Positions 44,870 through 53,689 of a stretch of 64,000 nt of DNA are shown here, in pieces. This DNA comes from an uncultured Lachnospiraceae bacterium (GTDB lineage Bacteria > Bacillota > Clostridia > Lachnospirales > Lachnospiraceae): NCBI GenBank assembly GCA_944383765.1, contig CALWQT010000011.1:1-64000 (forward strand). The letters are read 5' to 3'. The position numbers and the translations under genes were made by a program. The notes beneath the pieces are model-generated. The model was not told the origin of the DNA and did no database searches. It saw nothing but the letters and a program-made list of their open reading frames with translations. Position 1 is the first letter of the stretch. Every line of letters begins with the position of its first letter.

Positions 44870-45106
44870 TCAATCTGCACACACTTTTCTTTTATGGCTC
44901 ATTATATCTTTTCTTTGCAACGCTTCCTGTATAACGGTATAAGGCACATCGAATACATAGTGTGAAAAATCTTCTAATTGTTTCTTAGGATATTCAGACA
45001 TACAAAAGTGTTTCAGTTCCAACCAAACTGCACGCTTATGATAGGGCAGGTCAGATATATACTGACATCCTATTTTGGCCTGCATATCCGTAAAAATATC
45101 TTTCAA
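44870..45106 (-). CDS. Small mobile-element hypothetical protein
   Basis: A 78-residue soluble protein (KDIFTDMQAKIGCQYISDLPYHKRAVWLELKHF). It starts at TTG with GGAG seven bases upstream. Similar small proteins sit next to integrases in clostridial integrative elements, as here downstream of the integrase, but I cannot name a function. Confidence 0.6.
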   Translation of the reverse strand: MKDIFTDMQAKIGCQYISDLPYHKRAVWLELKHFCMSEYPKKQLEDFSHYVFDVPYTVIQEALQRKDIMSHKRKVCAD

Positions 45107-45140
45107 TCAATCACTCCAATCTTAATATGATATAGCAGAA

Positions 45141-45187
45141 GGAGCCATTGCTCCATAGATGACTACTCATCTATTTGCAACGGCTCC
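45141..45187 (-). terminator. Hairpin after the integrase fusion gene
   Basis: GGAGCC-TTGC arms (one G-U) enclose a second inner stem AGATGA/TCATCT. It lies just past the integrase stop and may terminate or protect that transcript; no strong T run follows. Confidence 0.5.
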
Positions 45188-45193
45188 TCAATG

Positions 45194-46126
45194 TCATATG
45201 GTTTTCGCCAGTGATTTCAAAAGGGCTGCCATTTCTGGATTGGCAAGAAGTTTCTGAAGCAGCTCCTGTTCAGTCTGTGTTTCTTTAGGTTCGGTTGTTT
45301 CCTCCGGTTCTTCAACTGCTGGGGTTGATTTGCCCTGATAAAACTGCTCCTCAAATCGTTGCGCATTTAAACGTCTGTCCTCGTCTATGATATGAGAATA
45401 CACATCGGCTACCATCTTGACCTGTGCGTGGCCGGAATCCCCCTGTACGGATTTCATATCGCCACCGTTGAGTTTCAGCTTATAAGTGATACTTGAATGT
45501 CTGAAACTGTGAAATACGACAGGCGGCAAGTCGTGATCTTTGATCAGCTTACCTAAAGCTCGATTGATAACCTGTCCTTCAATCGGTCTGCCACAGGAAG
45601 AAGCAAATACGAGATTAAAGTCCAAGTATTCGTCTCCAAATAGTGCCTTGTAGTTTTCAATTTCCTCACGTCGATCAGCAAGCATTTCCGCAACTGTTTT
45701 CGGAAGAAATATCTTTCGGATACTGGTTTTAGTTTTCGGCTCTTTCAGCACCAGCGCTGTGTGTGTACTTGCCAGCGCAGGCGGAAATTTAAAAACAACT
45801 CCTTTTTCACCCAACTGTTCCAACGCATTGCGATTAACACGCTGAAGCTCTTTATTGACAAAGATGTAGGCACATCCATTTTTTATGCTGTCCTCCGAAA
45901 TGTCGATACAGTCCCAGGTCAGTCCGAGAAGCTCACCCATTCGCAATGAGCAGGAAAAAGCAAGATTCAGTGCCAATGCCAAATTGTCATCATCACAGAC
46001 TTCCAATGCTTCTCCTGTAAGGACAACGCATTCGCCCTGTTGGATATTTAGATCAATATGGGAAAGCGTTCCTTGCTCTTTCTCATATTCAAAAGATACA
46101 TCCTGAATTTGGATCACACGGAACAC
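45194..46126 (-). pseudogene. Chimera: N-terminus of ECF ATPase fused in frame to tyrosine integrase catalytic domain
   Basis: The 310-residue frame starts as an ECF/CbiO-type ATPase (IQIQDVSFEYEKEQGTLSHIDLNIQQG, then ECVVLTGE) and stops resembling it at residue 39, exactly where Walker A should begin. From about residue 40 (nt 46009) it is a phage-type tyrosine recombinase: LRMGELLGL (first catalytic Arg), HSFRHSSI (His-x-x-Arg) and VADVYSHII (Tyr), with a charged C-terminal tail. The integrase lacks its N-terminal arm-binding and SAM-like domains, and the ATPase lacks everything catalytic. A deletion or recombination joined the two genes. Recombinase activity without DNA-arm binding seems unlikely. 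Confidence 0.85.
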
Positions 46127-46130
46127 CTCC

Positions 46131-46817
46131 TTAACTTACCACAATTGAAATCACGCAAAAAATCAAACCTGCCGCCAGACACAAAAAATCCTGCACACCG
46201 AACTTCATCTCAATCATGCTCGTCTTAGGAGCAGGATTTTCAATGCCCCGCGTAACGGCGGCTGCGGACAATTCTTCTGCTGTCGTTGTTGCAGAAATCA
46301 TGGTCGGCACCAATAAGCACTCAATTTTTTGTACTCCATGAATATTACGGAGCTTCATGGCATCCCTGATATAGCCGGTTTCTTCTTTCAAAGCTGGAAA
46401 ATACCGGACCGTTACGGACAAAGGAATAATCAATCCCTGCGGGATATGCCATTTCCGAAGTGCAACCATCAATTCCCGGACGGGCGTTTTCTGTAAAACC
46501 ATCGTACCGACAATCAAACAAGGGAAAATCTTTCTTGCATAAGATACAATGATCGTGAAGCTGCTGGCTAAAATTTTTGGCCCGTTTGGGAATACATAGT
46601 ATTGCAGCGCCAGACAAATCCCAAATGCGATTGCCAGTTTGCCTGCGGATTTCCCGCACCCGCAGGCAACGATCAGCAGGAGCAGAAAAACAACCCATGT
46701 AATTTCAACCCATACGGAGTGCTGGGTAAAGGCCACAATATTTGCCAGCACCAACAAAAGCAATTCCGTCCGTGGATCGAACCTTAATGTATGTTTTTTG
46801 CCCGCCCCATTCATCAC
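46131..46817 (-). CDS. ECF transporter transmembrane (T) component
   Basis: The 228-residue membrane protein matches EcfT/CbiQ: several hydrophobic segments and the coupling helices with VALRKWHIPQGLIIPLSVTVRYFPAL and AMKLRNIHGVQ, followed by SATTTAEELSAAAVTRGIE. It joins the S component to the ATPases. The ATPase gene that follows is truncated, so the module depends on another ATPase or is dead. It starts within the last codons of the S gene. Confidence 0.88.
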   Translation of the reverse strand: MMNGAGKKHTLRFDPRTELLLLVLANIVAFTQHSVWVEITWVVFLLLLIVACGCGKSAGKLAIAFGICLALQYYVFPNGPKILASSFTIIVSYARKIFPCLIVGTMVLQKTPVRELMVALRKWHIPQGLIIPLSVTVRYFPALKEETGYIRDAMKLRNIHGVQKIECLLVPTMISATTTAEELSAAAVTRGIENPAPKTSMIEMKFGVQDFLCLAAGLIFCVISIVVS

Positions 46818-47410
46818 ACAATTCCTGCCTTTACAAAGTGCTTTTTGAACAGACCTCTGGCAATAAATGCACCGATGATACCACCGATGATTGGAGCAAC
46901 AAACAGAACGATTAACATTGCATTGGACGACAGAGCTTCAACTGCCGCAACATAATCAGCGGGCATTCCCTGTTCTGTAATCTGCGCCAGGAAATCGGCC
47001 TTAAACAACCAGATGGGAAGGGGAGAACCAACCATCCCCAGCGAAAAAATAACATAGGCAATCGAATTTCCCTTAAAGCTGTTATACTTGGTCACCGCTC
47101 GGACAACTTCGGCCAAAATACAGGTAGAAGCCATCGAAATCAGGATTACCAAGGTAAATTGTCCAGTGGCAAAATAGATGAGAGCAGTGATAAGCCCCAT
47201 CAGGAAAACTGCACCCAGTTTTTGAACTTTTGCGACCATCAGCATAAAGGGAATGCCTGCAAACACAGCAATGAAGCCAGGCATCAGCATCCAAAGAACT
47301 GGGTGAATACCGCCCATGAGCATGAATGCGAAATTGATGACAAAGTAGATTGCGGAAAAGATACCGATAGTGATTAGGTCTTTTCCTTTCAGTTTTTTGT
47401 TCGTACTCAT
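46814..47410 (-). CDS. ECF transporter substrate-binding (S) component, MptD/Trep_Strep-like
   Basis: The 198-residue protein has about five to six hydrophobic segments and resembles the putative S components called MptD or Trep_Strep (KDLITIGIFSAIYFVINFAFML and GGIHPVLWMLMPGFIAVFAGIPFMLM). The ligand is unknown; in gene context with YbtPQ-like exporters a metal chelate or cofactor is plausible. AAAGGAGG lies seventeen bases before the ATG but exactly eight before an in-frame ATA, so the true start may be three codons earlier. Confidence 0.82.
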   Translation of the reverse strand: MSTNKKLKGKDLITIGIFSAIYFVINFAFMLMGGIHPVLWMLMPGFIAVFAGIPFMLMVAKVQKLGAVFLMGLITALIYFATGQFTLVILISMASTCILAEVVRAVTKYNSFKGNSIAYVIFSLGMVGSPLPIWLFKADFLAQITEQGMPADYVAAVEALSSNAMLIVLFVAPIIGGIIGAFIARGLFKKHFVKAGIV

Positions 47411-47436
47411 ATCAGATATGATAAATTCCTCCTTTG

Positions 47437-47488
47437 GTTAGGCACTGCTAACCTTTTGACTTTTTGAAAGCGCCATAGGGCGCTTTCA
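47437..47488 (-). promoter_or_regulatory. Two hairpins upstream of the ECF S-component gene
   Basis: GGTTAG-N6-CTAACC (47437-47454) abuts the ribosome site, and GAAAGCGCC/GGCGCTTTC (47467-47488) lies just upstream. Neither is followed by a T run on the minus strand, so they look like translation- or stability-control elements. The rest of 47411-47642 is AT-rich with no gene. Confidence 0.45.
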
Positions 47489-47642
47489 GTAATTATCCTA
47501 ACAGATCTAAAAAATTTTTTCCGCTCCAATCAGTCTTTTTTGTTCCGATAGGACTTTTTATTGCATACAAATATTTTTTACTCTTTTCTCAAGCGTTGAT
47601 TTATTTCTTTCACTTGCATAAAATATTCTGTGTTAAAAAAAT

Positions 47643-48449
47643 TTAGGTTTTTAAGCAAATCATTTTTACCATCTTGAATTGATCAGAAACCGCCATACTG
47701 ACCTTTGTGGACATCTTTAAGCCGTTTTTAGGGATGTAACGATAGTATGGTTCCTCCGCAATCACTTTCACATTACCCCCGATTTTTGCTGCCAGTTCTT
47801 CCGCTGAATCCACATAAAAGAACATCTGTGCATCGGCATGGCCGACCTGTTTCATATATTTTTTCTTCATCATGGTCATGCCTCTTTTGTTCACCGTATC
47901 AAAAACAACTTCCATATTTCCAAATTGCCCAATCATACGCAGAAGGGCAATGACCTTATGTTCCTCAAAATAATGAAACAACCCGCCTGCAGTAACGAGA
48001 ATAGGAGCATCAAGTACATCATTGCGAACTTTTATGATCCAGTCCTTCACAAAGGCATCCCCTGAAATATAGAATTCCCGCTCCGGTTCGGGAAGAAGTC
48101 CTCGCCGGTATTCGATTACATGAGGCAGATCCACGGCATACCAGTGTGTTTTTCCGTTATCACATCGGTGATAGGTTGTTTCCAGGCCACAGCCCAGCTG
48201 GACAATCACACCGTCCGGTCTGCGTTCCAGAAAAGATCGAATGAACCAATCCATATTGGCAGACCGGGAAGCAGAGGCCAAGAGGGTGTACTGGTTCTGC
48301 ATATTCTGTTTAATCAAGTCTGAAGGCAGCCTGTTTTTCAATTCTAATGTTTTTCTATCATATAAAATTTGTGGGCAATGCTCACTGGCATAGATTCTGC
48401 CCAGCATAGGGACAAACAGGGTATCCTCCACAACGCCTAATGTTTGCAT
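47643..48449 (-). CDS. SAM-dependent methyltransferase, LCM family
   Basis: The 268-residue protein starts at ATG 48449 (AAAAGGAGG upstream). The SAM site VQLGCGLETTYHRC and AVDLPHVIEYRR are typical of leucine carboxyl methyltransferase-like O-methyltransferases that act on small molecules such as polyketide or chelator carboxylates. It follows the ABC pair directly, so it probably modifies the molecule that system handles. Confidence 0.85.
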   Translation of the reverse strand: MQTLGVVEDTLFVPMLGRIYASEHCPQILYDRKTLELKNRLPSDLIKQNMQNQYTLLASASRSANMDWFIRSFLERRPDGVIVQLGCGLETTYHRCDNGKTHWYAVDLPHVIEYRRGLLPEPEREFYISGDAFVKDWIIKVRNDVLDAPILVTAGGLFHYFEEHKVIALLRMIGQFGNMEVVFDTVNKRGMTMMKKKYMKQVGHADAQMFFYVDSAEELAAKIGGNVKVIAEEPYYRYIPKNGLKMSTKVSMAVSDQFKMVKMICLKT

Positions 48450-48468
48450 AACCAGCCCTCCTTTTTCT

Positions 48469-50202
48469 TTATGCAAGTTTCCAATTCTGGTTTTCTGTCT
48501 GCAGTTTTACCATATGGGCATATACACCATTCTTTTCTTCCAGTTCCTGTGGCGATCCTTCTTCTGCCACGGTGCCATCAGAAAGGACAACGATCTTATC
48601 TGCTCCGGCTACGGTACGCATCCTGTGGGCGATAACCAGAACGGTTTTATCTGCGATCAGACGGGAAAGGGCTGTCTGTATCAGAGTTTCGTTCTCCACA
48701 TCCAGGGAAGCAGTAGCTTCATCCAGAAGAATGATCGGCGCATTTTTCAGAAATGCACGGGCAATAGAAATACGCTGGCGCTCTCCGCCGGAAAGTTCAC
48801 AGCCGTTCTCTCCGATATTGGTATGCCATCCATCCGGCAGTTTTTGGGCAAATTCATCTACATTGGCAAGTTTCGCAGCCGCAATGACCTGTTCATCTGT
48901 GGCGTCTTTGTTTCCGATTCGGATATTTTCCAGAATCGTATTGTCAAATAGCGTAACATCCTGAAATACGATGGAATACAGAGAAAGCAGTGTTTCCGGG
49001 TCAATTCGGGATACATCCATGCCGCCCACGGTAATCTTTCCTCTGTTAATATCCCAGAATCTTGCAGCCAGCCGGGATACGGTTGTTTTCCCGCCGCCGG
49101 ATGGGCCGACCAAAGCCGTAACCTCTCCCTGTTTTGCCGTAAAGGAAACATCTTTCAATACTGTTTCTCCGGTATTGTAGGCAAACCCAACATGGTCAAA
49201 GACAATATCATACCCCTGATTGGAAAGCCTGTCACTGCCTTGCTGGATCGGATGATCGAGAATCTCATTCATACGGGCAATGTTGGTTCGTGTACTGATG
49301 ACTGCCGCAAGATTCTGGAGTGCGCCCTGCAGAGGGTCATATAAACGGGATACTACCAGAAGGAACATAAAGAATGTAAGCACGGAGAGGCTTCCTTGCA
49401 TGAGCAGAACAGCTCCTGCCAGCGCAACCGTTGCAATACCAAGCTTCAGCACCAGCGATGCGGAAACCACAAAAACAGCAAGGCCGAATTCATTGAGGAT
49501 GGAACGATGCTCCACGGCACGGATCTTCTTTTCCAGACCTTTTAAATATGCCTGCTCCGCGTTGTTCGCTTTCAGGTCACGAACCGTTTCAATGCACTCC
49601 TGTATCCCGTCTGCGCAGGCCATCTTCACATCCATGGCTTTCTGATTCAGATTTTCCTGAATCTTTGCGGAAAATCCCACAATCGCAAAGGCAACCGGCA
49701 GAACCCATAAGGCAGCCAGTGCCATTCTCCAGTCCGTAAATAGCAGACCGACAGAAATCAGAACTGTAGAAATGATCGAACCCGCAAGCTCAGGGATAAA
49801 ATGCGAAAAACTCTGCTCCAGGAAGGTGCAATCCGCCATAATGGTACTGGTAAGATCGGCTAAATCCTTTTTCCCGAAAAAGGAAAGGGGGATTTTGCGT
49901 AGATGCTCTGCCAGGGTAATGCGGCGGATACCGCTTTCTTTGTAAGTGGCAAAATAGGTCGCATTGTATTGAAAGAAAGTGGTCAGCAGAATCAGGCCGA
50001 TACACACCACGCAACCTGCCACATAAAATGGAATTTTCCCACCGGGAACACCCCCGTTCATCAGATCGCTAACCAGGTAATATAAAAGTCCCACCGGAAA
50101 CATAAAAGACAGATTCTGAAGGACACAGGCCAGGCAGCCTTTGATCAGGTCTTTTGCTCCCTGTTTGGACAGGGCATATTTTTTCTGCAGTTTTTTGATC
50201 AT
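48469..50202 (-). CDS. ABC transporter, fused permease/ATPase (second of pair)
   Basis: The 577-residue protein has an N-terminal six-helix permease domain (to about 320) and a C-terminal ATPase with Walker A GPSGGGKTT, signature LSGGERQRISIARAF, Walker B IILLDEATASLD and H-loop IAHRM. It pairs with the preceding gene as a heterodimer, like YbtQ/IrtB-type transporters. The operon ends in ECF genes, recalling siderophore import loci such as that of equibactin. Confidence 0.92.
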   Translation of the reverse strand: MIKKLQKKYALSKQGAKDLIKGCLACVLQNLSFMFPVGLLYYLVSDLMNGGVPGGKIPFYVAGCVVCIGLILLTTFFQYNATYFATYKESGIRRITLAEHLRKIPLSFFGKKDLADLTSTIMADCTFLEQSFSHFIPELAGSIISTVLISVGLLFTDWRMALAALWVLPVAFAIVGFSAKIQENLNQKAMDVKMACADGIQECIETVRDLKANNAEQAYLKGLEKKIRAVEHRSILNEFGLAVFVVSASLVLKLGIATVALAGAVLLMQGSLSVLTFFMFLLVVSRLYDPLQGALQNLAAVISTRTNIARMNEILDHPIQQGSDRLSNQGYDIVFDHVGFAYNTGETVLKDVSFTAKQGEVTALVGPSGGGKTTVSRLAARFWDINRGKITVGGMDVSRIDPETLLSLYSIVFQDVTLFDNTILENIRIGNKDATDEQVIAAAKLANVDEFAQKLPDGWHTNIGENGCELSGGERQRISIARAFLKNAPIILLDEATASLDVENETLIQTALSRLIADKTVLVIAHRMRTVAGADKIVVLSDGTVAEEGSPQELEEKNGVYAHMVKLQTENQNWKLA

Positions 50203-50203
50203 A

Positions 50204-51976
50204 TCACTGCACCTCCTTTGTTACCTTCCATTGCACGGAAGTCTGGTAATTTTTCCACATATGGCTGAAAATGCCGTCTTTTGCAAGCAATTCGCGACTG
50301 TTCCCGCACTCGGCAACCTGTCCGTCCTGAATGACAAAAATCTGATCCACATTTGTTACGGTAGAAAGCCTGTGGGCAATCATAATCACTGTCTTTCCCT
50401 CGGAAAGTTTTGAGAAAGCAGCCTGTACACGGCTTTCGTTATCCGGGTCAGCAAAGGCAGTAGCTTCATCCAGAATAATAATCGGCGCATTTTTCAGCAT
50501 CACACGGGCAATGGCAATTCGTTGCTGCTCTCCACCGGAAAGATAGACCCCCTTTGTACCGATGACCGTATCCACACCCTGTGGGAGTTTTTCCAGAATA
50601 TCATCGCATTGCGCGTGATGAAGGGCAGTCAGAACTTCCTCACGGGTAGCTTCCGGTTTTCCCATACGCACATTTTCCAGAATGGACGCCTTGATGAGAC
50701 GGCTGTTCTGAAATACGAAAGACACCGTATTCATGAGTTCCTCTTTTGGGATGTCTTTCACATTAACACCACCGATTTTTACCATTCCGCTCTGTGGATC
50801 AAAGAATCGGGAAATCAGGTTGGCAAGGGTTGTCTTACCACCGCCGGACGGGCCTACAAAAGCTACCGTCTGCCCTGCAGGAATGGTCAGTGAAATTTCT
50901 TTTAATACTTCTTTTTCTCCATCATAGCTGAAATGAACCGATTTCAGTTCCACGGAAGCGTTTTGAGGATGCTTTGGATGTTTCGTTTCCTCCAGAGGCT
51001 TCAAATTCAAAACGCTGTCAATTCTCTGTAAAGCGTCGTCTACGATCATGGCGTTTTCACTTTGGAACATAATGCGTGTCAGTGTGACAGAAATAACCGG
51101 CGTAATAATGATATAGAAAATGAGATCCAGTAAGAAACCGGAAGTCACACCGTCTTGTGTAAGCAATAGTCCTCCGGCGATCAGTGTGGCAAAAACTCCG
51201 TTGATCGCAGCTGTATAGAACATCATCGGTGTCCGAAGCTGCTTGGTATAAGCAATCACCCATACTTTATACCGGTCAATGGAGTCTTTAAACTTCTTAA
51301 AGGAAAAGATCGTCTGGCCAAAGGTTTTTACCACCGGAATCCCGCGGACATACTCTACCGCTTCGTTGGACATATCATCCAGCGCATTCTGGTATTCTTT
51401 CATCTTTTCCTGCATCTGCTTTCCGGTCATTGTCATCATGATCAGAAACCCCAGCACAACCGGAACAAGGCTCAACAGTCCCAGTCTCCAGTCAAATGCA
51501 AACAACAGCACCAAAAGACCGCAGGGGGTTGCAATGGCATTGGCTCTGTCGGGAAGCTGATGAGCGAGATAGGTTTCAGTGGCTGCGCTGGATTCGTTGA
51601 CGATCTTGCGCAGTTTTCCGCTGCCAAAACTTTCGGCAAAACCTAAGGGAAGTCTGACAATATGTTCCATGGTCTGGATACGCAGGTTTGTGGCGATACG
51701 AAATGCCCCTAAATGGGAACACATCAGCCCTGCTATGTAGACAAGCACCGCTATAACCGCAAATAATACTGCCATCCAGCCATTACCGGTCAGGTTCTGT
51801 GCCTGGCCAAAATTCGGCGCCACCTCCAATACTTCCTTGATCATTTTCCAGATGTAATAGAAGGGTACCAGAGCAATCAGGGCACTGATGGCAGAAAGCA
51901 CCCATGAAGCATAGGTCAGGTACTTATGGCTGCCTGCAATTTCCAGCAGGCGTGATAAATTGGATTGTTTTTTCAA
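50204..51976 (-). CDS. ABC transporter, fused permease/ATPase (first of pair)
   Basis: The 590-residue protein has a permease domain (residues about 20-320; ATPCGLLVLLFAFDWRLGLLSL) and an ATPase with GPSGGGKTT, LSGGEQQRIAIARVM, IIILDEATAFADPDNE and IAHRLS. It starts at TTG, with AAAGGAGG eight bases before. Its exporter-type fold is shared by YbtP/IrtA importers; import or export is not decidable from sequence. One base separates it from its partner gene. Confidence 0.92.
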   Translation of the reverse strand: MKKQSNLSRLLEIAGSHKYLTYASWVLSAISALIALVPFYYIWKMIKEVLEVAPNFGQAQNLTGNGWMAVLFAVIAVLVYIAGLMCSHLGAFRIATNLRIQTMEHIVRLPLGFAESFGSGKLRKIVNESSAATETYLAHQLPDRANAIATPCGLLVLLFAFDWRLGLLSLVPVVLGFLIMMTMTGKQMQEKMKEYQNALDDMSNEAVEYVRGIPVVKTFGQTIFSFKKFKDSIDRYKVWVIAYTKQLRTPMMFYTAAINGVFATLIAGGLLLTQDGVTSGFLLDLIFYIIITPVISVTLTRIMFQSENAMIVDDALQRIDSVLNLKPLEETKHPKHPQNASVELKSVHFSYDGEKEVLKEISLTIPAGQTVAFVGPSGGGKTTLANLISRFFDPQSGMVKIGGVNVKDIPKEELMNTVSFVFQNSRLIKASILENVRMGKPEATREEVLTALHHAQCDDILEKLPQGVDTVIGTKGVYLSGGEQQRIAIARVMLKNAPIIILDEATAFADPDNESRVQAAFSKLSEGKTVIMIAHRLSTVTNVDQIFVIQDGQVAECGNSRELLAKDGIFSHMWKNYQTSVQWKVTKEVQ

Positions 51977-52047
51977 AAAAATTCCTCCTTTTCTTTGTGT
52001 TTATGATAAAGAGAACACGTCTATGTTCTTACAATATCCGAATTTAG

Positions 52048-52063
52048 GTTAGTTATAACTAAC
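52048..52063. promoter_or_regulatory. Palindromic operator between TetR and ABC genes
   Basis: GTTAGTTATAACTAAC is a perfect 16-base palindrome about 70 bases before the first ABC gene. Half-site GTTATA recurs in the inverted repeat at the TetR promoter, so it is a candidate site for the TetR protein. Confidence 0.6.
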
Positions 52064-52086
52064 TACGAGACAAAAATTATAAAGCA

Positions 52087-52710
52087 TTACTGCCCCATAA
52101 TTTTCATCCATCCCGCCGTATAAAAGGCGCGCATTTCTCTGACGTAGTTTTCGGCATCTTTGAGCGGCATTTCGTGGATGATCAATTCAAAAAAAGTATG
52201 AAACATTCCGGTGATCAGAATATGCTCCAGCGAAGGATCGATTTGCGGAGAGGGCCGTCCAAGCTGCCTTAAAACCTCCTGATAGGCATGAGTCCCTTCC
52301 ACTTCAATCTCCACCATTTCATCAATTAGCCCGGCAAATTTTGTCCCTTCCGAACAGCAGAGGATGAGTTTACATTCCTCTAAATGTTCGTACGCATAAT
52401 AGAGAATATCGTACATGCAGATTCCCGAAATATCACTCATGACTTCCGGCTGCTGGGCAGCTGGTAGTTCGGCGAACTCCTGCTGTGCCTTTATAAAACG
52501 GTTGCGAATATATTCATAATGCTCGCCAACGATGGCTTCAAAAAGTTCTTCTTTGCTTTTGTAATATCCGTAAAAGGCTCCGGTAGTCATTCCCACGGAT
52601 TTCACAATATTCCGCAGGGAAGCGTCTTTATATCCTTTTTCTAAAAATTCTGCTTTCGCTGCCCGGTGGATATTTTCTAAAGTCGTTCCATTTCCGTTTA
52701 TTTTGCACAC
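52087..52710 (-). CDS. TetR/AcrR family transcriptional regulator
   Basis: The 207-residue protein has the TetR helix-turn-helix in residues about 10-55 (NIHRAAKAEFLEKGYKDASLRNIVKSVGMTTGAFYGYYKSKEELF) and a ligand-binding C-terminal domain. The GTG start at 52710 overlaps the AGGAGG ribosome site, whereas an in-frame ATA sits eight bases after it; initiation is therefore uncertain by three codons. It heads the ABC-methyltransferase-ECF operon and likely represses it and itself. Confidence 0.9.
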   Translation of the reverse strand: MCKINGNGTTLENIHRAAKAEFLEKGYKDASLRNIVKSVGMTTGAFYGYYKSKEELFEAIVGEHYEYIRNRFIKAQQEFAELPAAQQPEVMSDISGICMYDILYYAYEHLEECKLILCCSEGTKFAGLIDEMVEIEVEGTHAYQEVLRQLGRPSPQIDPSLEHILITGMFHTFFELIIHEMPLKDAENYVREMRAFYTAGWMKIMGQ

Positions 52711-52716
52711 CTCCTA

Positions 52717-52744
52717 TATAACAGTACTATATAACGCTGTTATA
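52717..52744. promoter_or_regulatory. Inverted repeat at the TetR promoter
   Basis: TATAACAG (52717-52724) and CTGTTATA (52737-52744) are perfect arms 12 bases apart, directly next to the -10 element. This is a probable autoregulatory operator. Confidence 0.6.
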
Positions 52745-52773
52745 ATTTTAATCTCTGAAAAAGGTTTTGTCAA
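52745..52773 (-). promoter_or_regulatory. tetR promoter
   Basis: TTGACA (52768-52773), 17-base spacer, TAAAAT (52745-52750) on the minus strand, about 35 bases before the ribosome site. Confidence 0.75.
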
Positions 52774-52892
52774 TAGCAACAAGAAATAGTTGCATAAAAA
52801 CTGCAATCCAAACATCATTCTGCACTTTATTACTGATAAAATTTTTAAATACTGGTTTTTACAAAAGTTTCCTTTTTTCTAATAAATGATAA

Positions 52893-52922
52893 GCAGGGTG
52901 GAGTTTGTTCTCACACCCTGCT
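52893..52922 (-). terminator. Hairpin after the sigma-like gene
   Basis: GCAGGGTG pairs with CACCCTGC around an 11-13 base loop, about 20 bases past the sigma gene stop. The run after it is AT-rich but not a clean T tract. Confidence 0.5.
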
Positions 52923-52938
52923 TTGTGATTATCATGAA

Positions 52939-53367
52939 TTACTCGAAGATCTTCTTCACTTTTTCTTTCAGCCTGTCCATGCGCCTGTAAACCGCCTTTT
53001 CGGTAATCTTCAGATACCTGGCGATTTCATGAGTGCTGTACCCCTGGATCTTCATCAGAACGATCTGCAGGGTAAGCCTGTCCACTGTGATCAGTACATG
53101 ATACAATTCCTGATTCTCAATATGATCCAAGAAATCCTGTACTGTTTTCAGCTCTGCCTGATCAGTAGATGCTGCTACCGTATCCAGATATGTACCTGTT
53201 TCCTGCACACGCTCATAATATCGTCTGTCTGAATTAAATGTCTGGCGGTCATAGAGACGGATTGCTTCAATCGTATCTTCGGTAACACCATTGTCTCTTA
53301 AAATTTTTTCTTCTTTCTCTTTCCATAGTTTCCATTTATACTCTGCTTTTCCATGGTTATATGCCAT
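52939..53367 (-). CDS. Sigma-70 region 4-like regulator of mobile-element type
   Basis: The 142-residue protein begins MAYNHGKAEYKWKLWKEKEEK, a start seen in small sigma-like proteins of clostridial conjugative elements, and ends in a helix-turn-helix (YSTHEIARYLKITEKAVYRRMDRLKEKVKKIF) similar to sigma region 4. No region 2 is clear. GGAGGTAAGG precedes the ATG. It is a mark of an integrative element left in the island. Confidence 0.82.
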   Translation of the reverse strand: MAYNHGKAEYKWKLWKEKEEKILRDNGVTEDTIEAIRLYDRQTFNSDRRYYERVQETGTYLDTVAASTDQAELKTVQDFLDHIENQELYHVLITVDRLTLQIVLMKIQGYSTHEIARYLKITEKAVYRRMDRLKEKVKKIFE

Positions 53368-53689
53368 TTTCCTTACCTCCAATCTGATTTGTTTGAACAT
53401 TCAGATTGGAAAGGGCGGAGAACGGCAGCCGATACCGGAAGAAGGCTTGTCCTTTTTCCCGACAAATATCGACAAACAAAAAACCGCAAAGGCTGTTAAG
53501 CCTTTGCGGCAGTAAGAAAAATAAGAACTATATTGCAGAAATAAGGCTTCTACATTTGAAGCGTGAGAATACCAATGACAGTAGAAGCTTTTTTTGATAA
53601 ATTATCCTCATTTATAATCGAAGCTGTGTAAATAGTCGCTGCTTCGGATAAGCAGCGGGGCAGCTGAAGCAGACCAGCACATAAAAAAT
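53368..53689. other. Non-coding mobile-element remnant with two terminators
   Basis: No gene is supported. CCGCAAAGGC and GCCTTTGCGG (53487-53512) form one hairpin after the sigma gene start region. On the plus strand GCTTCTAC (53546-53553) and GTAGAAGC (53581-53588) form a second, followed by seven T residues (53589-53595). These terminators isolate the sigma gene from the ParA debris. Confidence 0.6.

Noticed and set aside
44572..44880. Overlapping frames on both strands (about 91-102 aa)
   Set aside because: No ribosome site, no recognisable motif, and they overlap the repeat-bearing island end.
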